Assembly: GCA_037102815.1 (NCBI GenBank)
Contig: BTPP01000002.1
Span: 3,658,001-3,722,000, forward strand
Source of the DNA: Neurospora intermedia
Taxonomy: Eukaryota; Ascomycota; Sordariomycetes; Sordariales; Sordariaceae
Length of the DNA stretch: 64,000 nucleotides
Direction of reading: 5' to 3'
The notes below the pieces were generated by a model. It was not told the DNA's origin, made no database searches, and saw nothing but the letters and a program-made list of their open reading frames with translations. The position numbers and the translations under genes are program-made. Positions within the stretch are counted from its first letter, which is position 1. Each line of letters begins with the position of its first letter. This document shows positions 48,760-58,770 of this stretch, piece by piece.

Positions 48760-49803
48760 CTACTCTTTCTTCTCCTCCTCGCCCTCGCCCTCCTTCTTGG
48801 GGTTCTGCTCCTCCTCCAAGACACTCCTGCGACTCTCCATGGTAAGCCAGAGGCTCTTGCCAGCACCCTCCAAAACGCTGGTAAGACCCATGCCGGCGCT
48901 CTGCAGCATGTGCACGAGTTGGGCGCGCAGACCCTCGATTCCGTTCTCGATGCCGCCAACCCACTTGATGCCGTCGTAGTCGAAGGCCTTGCCCTCGATG
49001 CGGCCACCGACTAGCAGGAGCTTCTGCAGACCAGACTGGCAGGTAAGGTCATAATAGCCGGGGTTCTTCTTCCTGCTGGGCGCAGGGAAGGCTGGGGGGC
49101 TGGGAGCGAGGACACTCAGGGCAGCGCCGAGATGCGCCGGCGACACGGAGGGCAGGGTGAGGATGGCGACAGGTCCGACGAGCAGAGGAGCGAGCTGGCC
49201 GTAAACGGTCTTCTCAACGGCCTCGGTGTTCTTGGTAGCCTCCTTGACAGCCTTCCACGCATGCTTCGACAGATCGTGGTTGTATGTAGCGGGAACCTTG
49301 GTTCCCGTAGCTGTTGTAGCCGTGGTGGGCTCCACTGTAGAAGGGTCGAAGAACTCAACGGTCTTGAGCGCAACATCGAAGATGCGCGTGCGGACAACCT
49401 GGAGGTGGATCTTGGAAGTGATATCGGGAGCGCCCTCTGGAACTGGAACGTTGCTCAGGGCAAGGCTAAGCTCTCGCCTTATCGCAGCCCACTCGATAGC
49501 GGTCAGGTTGTTGTGTTGGAAGATGAGCATCAAGGGGGTCGAGCGGAGCATCGAGGTGTAAGTGCGCAGAAGTTGCGACTTGCGCGTATCGACGGGACGG
49601 GCGCTCGGGGGTTGGGTGGGCGGCACATAGTCGTCGGGTAGCCTGAGGTGACCGGCGGCGGCGGCGCGTTGTGGTGAGGCAGTCGAGAAGGCGGATGTGG
49701 AGGTGGAGGGCACCAACAGGGCGGCCGACCTGGACGAGATTCTGGAAGACTTGATGGCAGAACCCAAGCCGCGGACGGCCGGGCGACTTAGTCTGAGAGA
49801 CAT
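48760..49803 (-). CDS. MRPL11: Mitochondrial ribosomal protein uL10m (yeast MRPL11 type)
   Basis: Single exon of 347 aa from ATG at 49803. The first ~48 residues are basic, Ser/Arg/Ala-rich and free of acidic residues ([20 protein letters not shown]), a typical mitochondrial presequence. The body resembles uL10: [40 protein letters not shown], then [20 protein letters not shown] and [20 protein letters not shown]. The L10 fold forms the base of the large-subunit stalk that recruits translation factors. The C-terminus is a Glu/Lys-rich tail. The gene is divergent from the tryptophan gene at 50483, with 679 bp between starts. Its long antisense open frames are codon-bias shadows. Confidence 0.88.
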
Positions 49804-50482
49804 TCTTGAATCACATTGTGTTAATCATAGAGGACGCAGACTGGGGTCATCTCCGGGGGGCCGGAACTTACTTGTGAAAGGAGTGAACAATCTCGCGCTC
49901 CGTCAGTCCCCCGGATTGATAAGTCCCAGTCCCCGTAATCGCGGCCGGGCTGCTGGCGAACAGAGTTCCCGAAATTTTGGCGCCGCGTCGCCAATGCCGG
50001 AACGCACTGACCACCCGGTCTCCCGCTCGCTCTGAAATCATCAAGTTGCCTGCCGCATCTTGTTTCAAATGCCAAGAGTTGAAAGCAAGGAACTCACCGC
50101 CCGCTATTCTGCCAGCCCATTCAGGCTCATTTGCGGTTGCGATCTGCGGCTGCTGGGGTGCTCAATGCCTGCATATCTGCCCCGCTGGTGCCCGTTGTCG
50201 CGGGGCACTCTGGCGGCATTGGATCCGGTGCCATCATTGGGGAGAACAAAGCACACTGTAGAAAGCTGCCCGTCATTCCCGTCCCACCAAACCTTGGATG
50301 GTATTCCCGCTTGCGCCTTTCCGATTCACGAAATGAGTCAACAACAGCCAGACTTTACTCCTTCAACAGCTCCCAGGAAGCCGGCATCATTCAATTGGCC
50401 TCCCTGACCAGCCTGACAGCTATTGCGGCCAGGCAAACAATTCTGATCCCGGCAGAAACTCCACCTTATCATCTCCAGAAAC
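49804..50482. promoter_or_regulatory. Divergent promoter region, uL10m / anthranilate phosphoribosyltransferase
   Basis: 679 nt between two start codons. It contains a Gcn4/CPC1-type site at 50334-50340. No gene is seen. Confidence 0.5.
50334..50340 (+). promoter_or_regulatory. Gcn4/CPC1 site TGAGTCA
   Basis: A perfect palindromic TGA(G/C)TCA lies 143 bp before the start codon of the tryptophan gene. In Neurospora and yeast this is the binding site of CPC1/Gcn4, which induces amino-acid biosynthetic genes on starvation. The context makes it likely to be functional. Confidence 0.65.
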
Positions 50483-51902
50483 ATGTCGGCGCAACAGCAA
50501 CAAGCGGCACCGGCGACCGCGACTGCGGCTGAGGACCTCCCGGATGTCAACATCAAGAAGCTACTAACCCGTCTCTGGCCCCTCGGACACCCCGACCCTG
50601 TGACGCCGGACGAGATCGCCCATGCCATCTCTTACTTCTTCACCAACCAAATTTCCGATGTCCAGGCCGGCGCGCTGCTCATGTGCCTGCACTTTACCGG
50701 TCTCGACCGCAGTGCCGAAGTGCTATCCAAAACGGCCCAGGTAATGCTGAAGGCCGCTGCCCAGACCGACCTCAACGAACTACGTCAGGTCATTGAGAAG
50801 CGCGGCAGACAAGAAGGAGCCTACAACGGCGGCCTCGTACGTTTTCCTCCTACACATTCAGTCATCCTAGTCCCTTTCGTTGTCCCGTCCCTTTTTCCCG
50901 TCCTCACCCTACTAGCTCCCTTACTGACCACCTCCTCGATTCCAGTGCGACATTGTAGGCACAGGCGGCGACTCCCACAACACCTTCAACATCAGCACCA
51001 CCTCCTCCATCCTCGCCTCCTCCCTGCTACTCGTCGGCAAGCACGGCAACAAAGCCTCAACCTCCAAGTCCGGCTCGGCCGACCTTTTGGCCTGCGTCCC
51101 TCCCCGCCCGCCCCAAATTTCTCGCATCCGCCCCGACACCGTCTGCTCGCTCTACTCCCAATGTAACTACGGCTTTCTCTTCGCGCCCGTCTTCCACCAG
51201 GGCATGCGCCACGTAGCCCCCATCCGCGCCCAGCTCCCCTGGCGCACCATCTTCAACCTGGTTGGCCCTCTGGCGAACCCGCTGGACACGCTCGACCCGA
51301 CCGTTTTCTCGGGCGAAGGTGGAAAGGACAAACTGGTAGAGGCGCGAATGATCGGATGCGCGCGCAAGGACCTCGGTCCTGTATTCGCTGAGGCGCTCAA
51401 GATGGGCGGGGCGCGCAAGGCCATGGTAGTCTGCGGCGACGAGGAGCTAGACGAGATCAGCTGCGCTGGACCGACGCATTGCTGGACGATCAAGCCCACC
51501 GAGGAGGACCCAGAGGGCGAGCCGGTGGTGGACCACTTCTTGCTTCACCCGAGCGACTTTGGGTTGCCGGCGCATCCGCTGTCGGAGGTGTCGCCGGGTA
51601 AGGAGCCGATTGAGAATGCGGCTATTTTGAGCAAGATTTTGAACAATGAGATGCCGGATGATGATCCCATCTTGCACTTTGTTTTGATGAACACTGCGGC
51701 GCTGTTCGTGGTGTCGGGCATCTGCGAGGCGGATACGAGTGATATGGGACATGGTGATGACGGGCAGGTTATCAAGGAGCGTGGACCCGGAGGTGGGCGT
51801 TGGAAGGAGGGTATTAGGAGGGCGAGATGGGCTATCAAGAGCGGAGAAGCGGCGAGGCAGTGGGCCAAGTTTGTGGAGGTCACGAATAGCTTCAGCGCAT
51901 AA
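50483..51902 (+). CDS. trp-4: Anthranilate phosphoribosyltransferase
   Basis: Two exons, 50483-50836 and 50946-51902, give 436 aa. The protein has the family's PRPP-binding GTGGD (CDIVGTGGDSHNTFNIST), then KHGNKASTSKSGSADLLAC, NYGFLFAPVFHQGMRHVAPI and FNLVGPLANP. It transfers the phosphoribosyl group of PRPP to anthranilate, the second step of tryptophan synthesis in the cytosol. The 109-nt intron sits just before the GTGGD motif. Gene name follows the Neurospora and yeast usage for this enzyme. It is convergent with the tRNA ligase gene, with 374 nt between stop codons. Starvation induction through the upstream TGAGTCA is likely. Confidence 0.97.
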
Positions 51903-52132
51903 AGCGCCAGTGTTATGATCTTACTGCTTGGTTAAGTACAGATGTGGATATGTAATTGTGGTGATGAGAAGGCTACAAGCCTGGCTATATTGCATATTTT
52001 GGTTTCGCAACCCACAAAACTGATTTCCTGCCATCGTCTTTCCGTTCCCGCCATTGTACGTAAAGCTATGATTTTCCCCAAGACATATTTCGTGAACATC
52101 ATCCTGCATCTAACAGATTCCTACAACTAACG

Positions 52133-52276
52133 TCAATGCCCCCTGCCCCTGTGTGACCCTCTACCCCGGCCGTGACCACCGCCTCGACCACGTCCATGCC
52201 CATGTCCATGTCCACGTCCACGGCCCCGGCGGGAATTATGGTCATTGGTTGCCGATGATGAAGCCCCTTCGGTCTC
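52133..52276 (-). other. In-frame Arg/Gly/His-rich extension behind the tRNA ligase stop codon
   Basis: The frame of the tRNA ligase continues for 47 codons after its TAG (52279-52277) before a TGA at 52135-52133. The first part is ETEGASSSATNDHNS; the rest is almost wholly Arg-Gly and His-Gly pairs (RRGRGRGHGHGHGRGRGGG, then GRGRGSHRGRGH). An RGG-like tail in exactly this frame suggests former or present coding use, by readthrough, by a CAG-to-TAG change, or by strain variation. Confidence 0.5.
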
Positions 52277-54799
52277 CTATCTCGAGAGGACCCCCCTGAC
52301 AACTCCCTGCAACGTGGGCTTACCATCGATTAACAGGTCGTAGATTCCGGTCTCCGCTCCCGTACCATGCTCCAACCACTTGACAAGCAAGTCGTTGCTC
52401 TCCCTAGGCTTGACACTATCATCTCTCGTTCCAACCGTAATATGCGCAACACGGTTCGTGCACTTCCACTTTGGCTCCGCAGGCTCACTGCTATCGGGAC
52501 TGGCGTGTTCGTCCCCGGGTCTGGGGATCAAGCGAACCACGATAGCCATGATACGGTCGTCATAAACCACACGCTCAAGCTGGACGTCGATCTCTCCGAG
52601 CTTCCCGTCCGGAGAGTTGGGTCCTTCAAGCTCGTTGATGCGCAGATATCTATCCCAGAGCTGCGGATTCTCCTTGGCGCCAGCCCTGTGCATCAAAGTG
52701 ACGTGGAATTTGGGTTGTACGCGGCGAGTGCCCTGGAGCTGCTTGAAAAAGCGGGATTGCTCCGGGCCAGCAGCGGCAAACGCCTTCTCAAGAGTGTTAA
52801 GCACATCCTTGGTCGTCATGTCGACTGACATGTACTCCAGGGGTCGCTTTTTCTGCTTCTGCTGTTGCTGCTGAGCGTTCTGCTTAGGCTGGTTCTTGTT
52901 CTTGTTGCTACGGTCGGGGATGACGTGACGCAAATCAGGCTTGTAGCCATCGAGGGCATATTGGATGGCTTCGTCCATTTCTGCTGCAGAGGGGATGTTG
53001 GGCATGAACTTGGGGTACATGCGATGGAGCTCCTTGATGACAGTCTCCAGATTTTGTCTGCTTCCTGCCGAAGGATCAAGCTCGATGATATCGTCGAATT
53101 CCGAGTCAGGCTTCTGTTCTGGGTCGCAAGGCTCGAAGCGGTTGATGAATCCCTCCATGATGCCACGAACCTTGTTCATATCTGAGGCGGCCTGGATGGT
53201 TTGATGATTATCACCTCGTGCAAAGACACGATCCCGGCAAACCTCGCGGACTTTTTCGAGATCATTGTGAACAAAGTGGAGCGCCACAAGCCGGGCGCGG
53301 GCGTGCTGTATCTTGACGTCGGTAATAAGCTGCTTACGCTCATGCTTTTGCGCATTGTTACGGTCGGCATAGACTGCGGGGACACCTTCGTCAAGAATGT
53401 CGAGAAGAGCCTTGGTAAAGCGAGGCGGCCGGGCTTTACCGGTGATGTTGTCGTTTTGAACGTGACCCCAGCCAAATAAGTGAGTGAGAGCAAGACCAAC
53501 AGTCGTCTTTCCGCAGCCGATGGTGGCAATCGGGACCAGGATGATATCGCTCTCAACGTCAGCGGCAGCTCCTCCCCCATGCAAGGCCTCGAAGTTGGCA
53601 GCGTCGGAACCCTTGAGGTTTTTGAAAGCAAGAAAATCGTTTCGGAGAGCGATGATCCCGTGGTTTTGGTTGTAGCGCTTGGCCAGCTCCCGATCACCAG
53701 CTAGACGCTGACGAGCGTAGAGAAGATACTCCTCGGTAATTTTGACGTGCTTCTTGAACTTTGGCGGCTTTCCTGCGATGATGGCCTTGGTGCACTCACG
53801 CCACTGTCGATACATTAGATAGGGCTCTTCGAACTTGTACTTGAAGAACCAATCCTGGAAGGGCTGCTGCCCAGGCTGGTAAGACATCTTGCAGCGAATG
53901 ACAAAACCCTCTACATCGCGGCCATCGTGGGCGCCACTTTCAGCTACCTCCTCAAGGAAAGCCTTGACCTCGTCGATAGTGTCAATGACGATCAGGCCGG
54001 TTTTGATGAAGCCCCAGTCCTCTGCGAATTTCTGAACGACAGGCGAGGGGTAGGTCATGAACTCGGGAAGGTTGAGGTTCATGCCATGCAAATACAGGCC
54101 CGCCTTGTCGGGTCCGTACGCCAGAATGTGCTCCTCAAAGCTGTCGTCGCAGAGTTCTGCCACAGCCGTGACATTCCGTCTCCTCAACTCTCGTGCAAGA
54201 TCGGCCTTTGTCTTACCAATGCGTGCCAACTGCTCCTCCAACCTGCGCTCACCAGCGCTGGCATGACTGGTTTCGACATCACTACGGTCGCCAGTCGAGT
54301 GCTTGCTGCAGACGAGCAGTGTGTCGTCGGCAAGACCACTGACGAATATGATGCAGCCGTTCTCCTTCAGTGTCAGTTCGTATGGACCCCGCGTCCTGTT
54401 CCTAATGTTTTCCCACTTGGTCTCCGTGACCTCGTCGACGTTGAAGAACTTGTCGTAGCCACGGGTGGTGATCTCCGGTGTTCCGTCCTTGTGTCTGGTG
54501 GTGAAGAGACCGCGGGCGTATGTGGGTAAGTCATGTTTCTTGTAGTCCCAGTCATGGAAGCGCCACGAGTCGACACGGATGTGGTCACGCGACTGGGCAA
54601 CTTCGTAAGTCGTTTTTTTCACTTTGAAGCTGGTCTTTTTCTTGGCGCCATTCTCGAGTCCGTTGATCAAGGTCGCAACCTCGTGAACATCCTGTGCGAC
54701 ATGAGGGACCTCAAACTTGTCTGCAATTTTGCTGTAATCGGTAGAAGCAGTGTATTTGGCGGCTAGTGGGCCTCGGAGATCCGTGAGTGGTTCGTCCAT
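52277..54799 (-). CDS. TRL1: tRNA ligase (fungal Trl1 type)
   Basis: Single exon of 840 aa from ATG at 54799. Three domains are visible. The N-terminal RNA ligase has a nucleotidyltransferase motif LTLKENGCIIFVSGL, with Lys in KxxG, and later DVEGFVIRCK and DWFFKYKFEEPYL. The central kinase has P-loop IATIGCGKTTVGLAL. The C-terminal cyclic phosphodiesterase has two HxT motifs (KFHVTLMHR and VAHITVGT). The enzyme heals and seals tRNA exons after intron removal and splices HAC1-type mRNA in the unfolded-protein response. A Lys/Gln-rich linker (QQQQQKQKKRP) separates kinase and phosphodiesterase. The protein ends GVVRGVLSR at a TAG, and an Arg/Gly-rich stretch continues in frame. The frame is also open upstream to 55033, but without an ATG. 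Confidence 0.97.
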   Translation of the reverse strand: MDEPLTDLRGPLAAKYTASTDYSKIADKFEVPHVAQDVHEVATLINGLENGAKKKTSFKVKKTTYEVAQSRDHIRVDSWRFHDWDYKKHDLPTYARGLFTTRHKDGTPEITTRGYDKFFNVDEVTETKWENIRNRTRGPYELTLKENGCIIFVSGLADDTLLVCSKHSTGDRSDVETSHASAGERRLEEQLARIGKTKADLARELRRRNVTAVAELCDDSFEEHILAYGPDKAGLYLHGMNLNLPEFMTYPSPVVQKFAEDWGFIKTGLIVIDTIDEVKAFLEEVAESGAHDGRDVEGFVIRCKMSYQPGQQPFQDWFFKYKFEEPYLMYRQWRECTKAIIAGKPPKFKKHVKITEEYLLYARQRLAGDRELAKRYNQNHGIIALRNDFLAFKNLKGSDAANFEALHGGGAAADVESDIILVPIATIGCGKTTVGLALTHLFGWGHVQNDNITGKARPPRFTKALLDILDEGVPAVYADRNNAQKHERKQLITDVKIQHARARLVALHFVHNDLEKVREVCRDRVFARGDNHQTIQAASDMNKVRGIMEGFINRFEPCDPEQKPDSEFDDIIELDPSAGSRQNLETVIKELHRMYPKFMPNIPSAAEMDEAIQYALDGYKPDLRHVIPDRSNKNKNQPKQNAQQQQQKQKKRPLEYMSVDMTTKDVLNTLEKAFAAAGPEQSRFFKQLQGTRRVQPKFHVTLMHRAGAKENPQLWDRYLRINELEGPNSPDGKLGEIDVQLERVVYDDRIMAIVVRLIPRPGDEHASPDSSEPAEPKWKCTNRVAHITVGTRDDSVKPRESNDLLVKWLEHGTGAETGIYDLLIDGKPTLQGVVRGVLSR

Positions 54800-56246
54800 G
54801 GTTGGGTTGTGGTGTGGTGATGAGGTTGAGGTGCAGACTTGCGCCAGTGAGAGCGCTGGGTGTGGTTGGGGAAGTTTATAGCGGGGGTAAGGAAGTGGAA
54901 AGAACTGAGTTTTGGGGTGGATATAACAGCGAGAAGCTTCCGGCTCTGACCTTGCAATGGAAAGGATTGGCAAAGAGGGAGTTGTTCCAAAGCGTAGGAG
55001 TGATGTTTGAAAAGGCACCCAAATGGCGATCACAGTTGGGTGATAGAGGTGATTTAATAATGGGAAGATTTCTTTGCTGTCGCTGCTGCCTTTCGTGGGT
55101 CAAGTGCTCGGCCGAATCTGTGAATCGCCTTTCTGCGGGAGGAGCTGTTGCAGCTGTCCTGGGAACTGCATTCAGGACCTGGGATGGAAGGAGCTTGATG
55201 GGACGAAAAAAAAAAAAAAAAGAAGGTGGCTTTGCGACTCAGCCCTAGAGAGATTGTGATGCAATCCGTTGGTCACTAGACTACCGTACTACCACCAAGA
55301 GAACCAGATCAGCTAATTAGGTCCAAAGTACTCCTTTTTGGCCAATATAATGGCGAAAATAAGGTGATTATTTGGGGCTGACAGGCTGCCTACAACGTCG
55401 GCGGTTCGCCGAGACAGTCATACATTTGAACGGCGGCGATACTGCAACAAAGGGAGACAAGACATGGGACCTGGTAGATTTTGCACCAACACATGGAATG
55501 GGCCGCAGGCGGTAAAGTGTACGGTCGCGTATTGATCCAGGTTTACATACTGCCCGTAGCAACTCCAATCTGTTAACGTACTGTATTTGATGTCGGTGGA
55601 CTGATTTAGTTCGCCGATACTCTTTCGAGATCTGCTCAGTTCCTTATTGTTCGTACAACTGGCGTACAACTAAGTATTGGCGTATAGCTAGCTGATCGAC
55701 GTTGTCACCAACTTCTTTAACTTGAGGTTGATCTCCAACTCAACCACACTTTGTGTAGACCATCGCCCATAATCCACTTTCCCACTTTCCTGAACCTGGT
55801 GGATGAACTGTCCCTTCCGGTTGTGTCAACAAGTCCATCAGGTTGTAGTGTACACTATTTTTCACGGCAGTAGAGGCAGCCCTACAGCGTTTTTGCAAGC
55901 GAGTATGCACAGGGTTGGGGTTAGCTGAGGAGCTCCAGGGGTCCAGAACTGCGCCTGCGGTGCGTCACACGCCGAAGGGAACAAGAGGCGCCAGGACAGG
56001 GGTTCGAGGGAACATTGATCGGTAGGATTCCATCGATTGGAGTGCCCCGCATTCCTAGCTTGAGATGTCTCCACTAAAATTTTGTCCACAGCTCCCGCTC
56101 TCGCCCAGGTCCGTCCTCTACCTTACTTGTGACTTGGGTTGCGAGTTTGCGTAGTGTAGCTGTGCCTGTCTTCACCAAGACATACGCATTATCTTGATAC
56201 CCGGGAACCGCCAAATCCGCTTCGAAGACCGAATCCACCCACCAAA
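54800..56246. other. Intergenic, divergent promoters of tRNA ligase and ankyrin gene
   Basis: About 1.4 kb. An A-run lies at about 55206-55221. No gene is recognised. The first ~230 nt next to the ligase are open in its frame. Confidence 0.4.
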
Positions 56247-56879
56247 ATGTCCAACAACCCATACCTCCTCGCCGCCGATAACCCGGAGGCGTGTATCGCG
56301 CTCCTTCGCGAGAACCCCTCCCTGGCCTCGGGTCAGGACGAGCACGGCTACTCCCTCGTTCACGCCGCTGCCAGCTACAACCACCTGGACCTCTTGCGCA
56401 CTCTTGTAGGCGAATTCAAAGTCCCAGTGGACCTCAAGGACGAAGATGGCGAGACAGCGCTCTTTGTCGTCGAAACCGTCGCTGCTGCCAAGGTCCTGGC
56501 CGAGGAGCTCAAGCTGGACACCACCATCGTGAACGACGAGGGTCAGACCGCGAGAGAGAAGATCGAGGCCGAAGAGGATTATCCCGAAGTCGCAGAATAC
56601 CTCAGGGGCCTGGAAGGCGAGGCCAACACCACTACCACTGCCCATGGCACGACAAACGGAGTCACGCCAGCGGACCTTCCACCGGCTCCCGAGGGTCTAC
56701 AAGTACAGATCGGTACAATGAACGAGGCGGAGAATGCTGGGGAGCCGGATCCCGAGTTCCGCAGGCGGATTGAAGAGCTTGCCTCGAGAGAGGACTTTGA
56801 GACTGCCGAGGGACAGGCGGCATTGCGCCAGTTGGTGCAGTTGGTGGAGGATGCCATCCTAGGACCTAGACAGGAATGA
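56247..56879 (+). CDS. Small ankyrin-repeat protein
   Basis: Single exon of 210 aa. The N-terminal half holds two to three ankyrin repeats (NPEACIALLRENPSLASGQD, then GYSLVHAAASYNHLDLLRTL, then DEDGETALFVVETVAAAKVL). The second half is acidic (EEDYPEVAEYLRGLEGE), with a Thr-rich linker and a helical end (EFRRRIEELASREDFETAEG). Size and layout match a conserved fungal family that includes the small S. pombe ankyrin protein P1E11.10, of unknown function. Ankyrin repeats mediate protein binding. It converges with Rpp40, with only 32 nt between the two stop codons, so the 3' UTRs must overlap. Confidence 0.9.
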   Translation: MSNNPYLLAADNPEACIALLRENPSLASGQDEHGYSLVHAAASYNHLDLLRTLVGEFKVPVDLKDEDGETALFVVETVAAAKVLAEELKLDTTIVNDEGQTAREKIEAEEDYPEVAEYLRGLEGEANTTTTAHGTTNGVTPADLPPAPEGLQVQIGTMNEAENAGEPDPEFRRRIEELASREDFETAEGQAALRQLVQLVEDAILGPRQE

Positions 56880-56911
56880 GACATTTCGCCAACAAAAATG
56901 CGAATTACTTT

Positions 56912-58274
56912 TCACTCATGGCTCTTGATCTCCCACATTACATATTCCCCCGGCGCTCCTTGGGGCCGAAAGAGAGAAATCTCAGAGTTATCCCCAGCCA
57001 TGCCCTTGGAGAAGGTCGTCGTGCTGAACGAGAACCAAGTTTTTGACGGGAGCTCAGCAACGAGATTGAGGAGAATCTCCCGACACCAGGACGGAGCAAG
57101 AAAGCCCTGCCAAGTAAGCTTGCAGATTTTGCCTTGCTGGCCATCGCCAGGCACCTGATATCGGCAAAGATACGGATCAACCTGGTCGCCCACCTGAATT
57201 CGGGGGCTCTGCAGTCGGACGAGTGATAGCCACTCATAGAGCTCGGTGGAGAAGTATTCGAGTTCCTCTCTCCCCTCTGGTCCGATTGCGTCAACCGGAG
57301 GCTTCAGGGTCGGCAGCATGGCGTCGAGGTTTTCCAGGACACTGGGCTCTGCTGCACATTTGGTCGGGGAATGTAGTGTGAGGGGATCTGGATTGGGGAC
57401 TGAAGTGACGTTAGTGGGTGGGTGTGCCGTAGGTCACTGGGCGAGGTGCTTACTGGTGGAAGAAAGGTTGCAGAATAGCCAAGTGACTGGTGTATTGAAA
57501 GCGTTCTTGCACGCATAGATCAGTCTGTCAAATCCTTTCTTGCCGGGGACCATCGACGAACTCGTGAGATCGACTTCAACGACTGTAATTATGGCGTTAG
57601 TAGCCATCAAGGGCTCGTATACTCCAGCTAAAAAGAAGAGACTTACCCCACCGGGGCTTCAGACCACGCTTTCCTTTCACTCCGTCAGGCTTGCCAACAA
57701 GACCTGCTCTTTCATATGCTTCCTTGTCCAATAACATTGTCAAGATGCCTGCACCATTACGTTAGCAGAGCCTTCAGTGCAGTCTTCGCTCGTGTACTAT
57801 TTGAATGTGGCGTACCATTTCTGAATCTGAAAACGTTGTCGATCCCTTTCCTCCCTTCTGACAGCATCATGACATTCCCTAGCGCATGCTTGGTTAGCTT
57901 CGCTACTGGCTTGCTTTGGAAAGTGGTCTTAGCTTACCCTTCTTGATGTATTCAGTAAAGAAGTCACCAGATAGGATGTCGTGCAAGGACATGACCACTC
58001 GCTGAAACTCAGGTGCTGCCTTTTCAGTCAAAATCTTCCGCACAACTTCAGAGATTTCTTGAGGTATGATGAGTTCGACCTGGAAATATTTATTAGTGAA
58101 TGTTGTCCAACATGAAGGAGAGTGACATACTCTGTTGATGAAGTCCTGGCTTGCAACTGTTGACCATGGCTTGCTTTTGGTTGGTGGCTGATTAGGGTCA
58201 AGATGGCCCATAACCCCGTAGGTGACGAAGCATTTCGACGACTGGTAGACTGAAGGCGTCGGAAACGAGAGCAT
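56912..58274 (-). CDS. RPP40: RNase P/MRP subunit, Rpp40 family
   Basis: Six exons: 58274..58131, 58079..57938, 57878..57816, 57748..57647, 57582..57454 and 57399..56912, giving 355 aa. Recognisable stretches are GILTMLLDKEAYERAGLVGK, then VEVDLTSSSMVPGKKGFDRL and the C-terminal WFSFSTTTFSKGMAGDNSEI with FRPQGAPGEYVMWEIKSHE, which fit the Rpp40 family. In RNase P the protein helps process the 5' end of tRNA precursors; in RNase MRP it acts on rRNA precursors, in nucleus and nucleolus. The exon chain rests on splice signals plus unbroken frame through five introns. It shares a 496-nt divergent promoter with TRM11. Confidence 0.88.
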
Positions 58275-58770
58275 GGTGATTCTGATGTAGTCTTCTACGG
58301 TGCCGTATGGATGGACCGTCGATCTTTCTGTTGTGGTGTTTGACGCCAGCCGAAGGTGCGATTAAGGTTCATATGCTGTATGGGGCTAAGCTGCTCGACT
58401 GCAGTGGAAATTCAAAAGCTGGGGTATAGACTGTACCGACCCCTGCCGTGAAACCAAGAGACCCGAGGCCCACTTCAAGCTGACAGGGCACCACTCACAG
58501 CCCTACCAGATCTGCAAGTCGGGGATCTTATCAATGGATCCACACCACGCCAAAGATCAGACAACACTCCCTCCTGTGTGTTTTTGAGTAACTTCAACCT
58601 CAACTGTTCACAAAATCTCACCGTGTCAACAAATTGCTGGCCGAGATCATATTTTCTATAACACGACATCAAGAGGTTCATTCTTTCTGTCATCACAATT
58701 TTCACCAGAATATGGGTCATAATTGAACAGCAGAATACCCTACCACAACGCTCCAACCATCCTCTCCATC
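58275..58770. promoter_or_regulatory. Divergent promoter region, RPP40 / TRM11
   Basis: 496 nt between two start codons of tRNA-maturation genes. I see no clear shared operator. Confidence 0.5.

Noticed and set aside
49132-49641. 169-aa plus-strand open frame
   Set aside because: Antisense shadow of uL10m, caused by GC-rich third positions.
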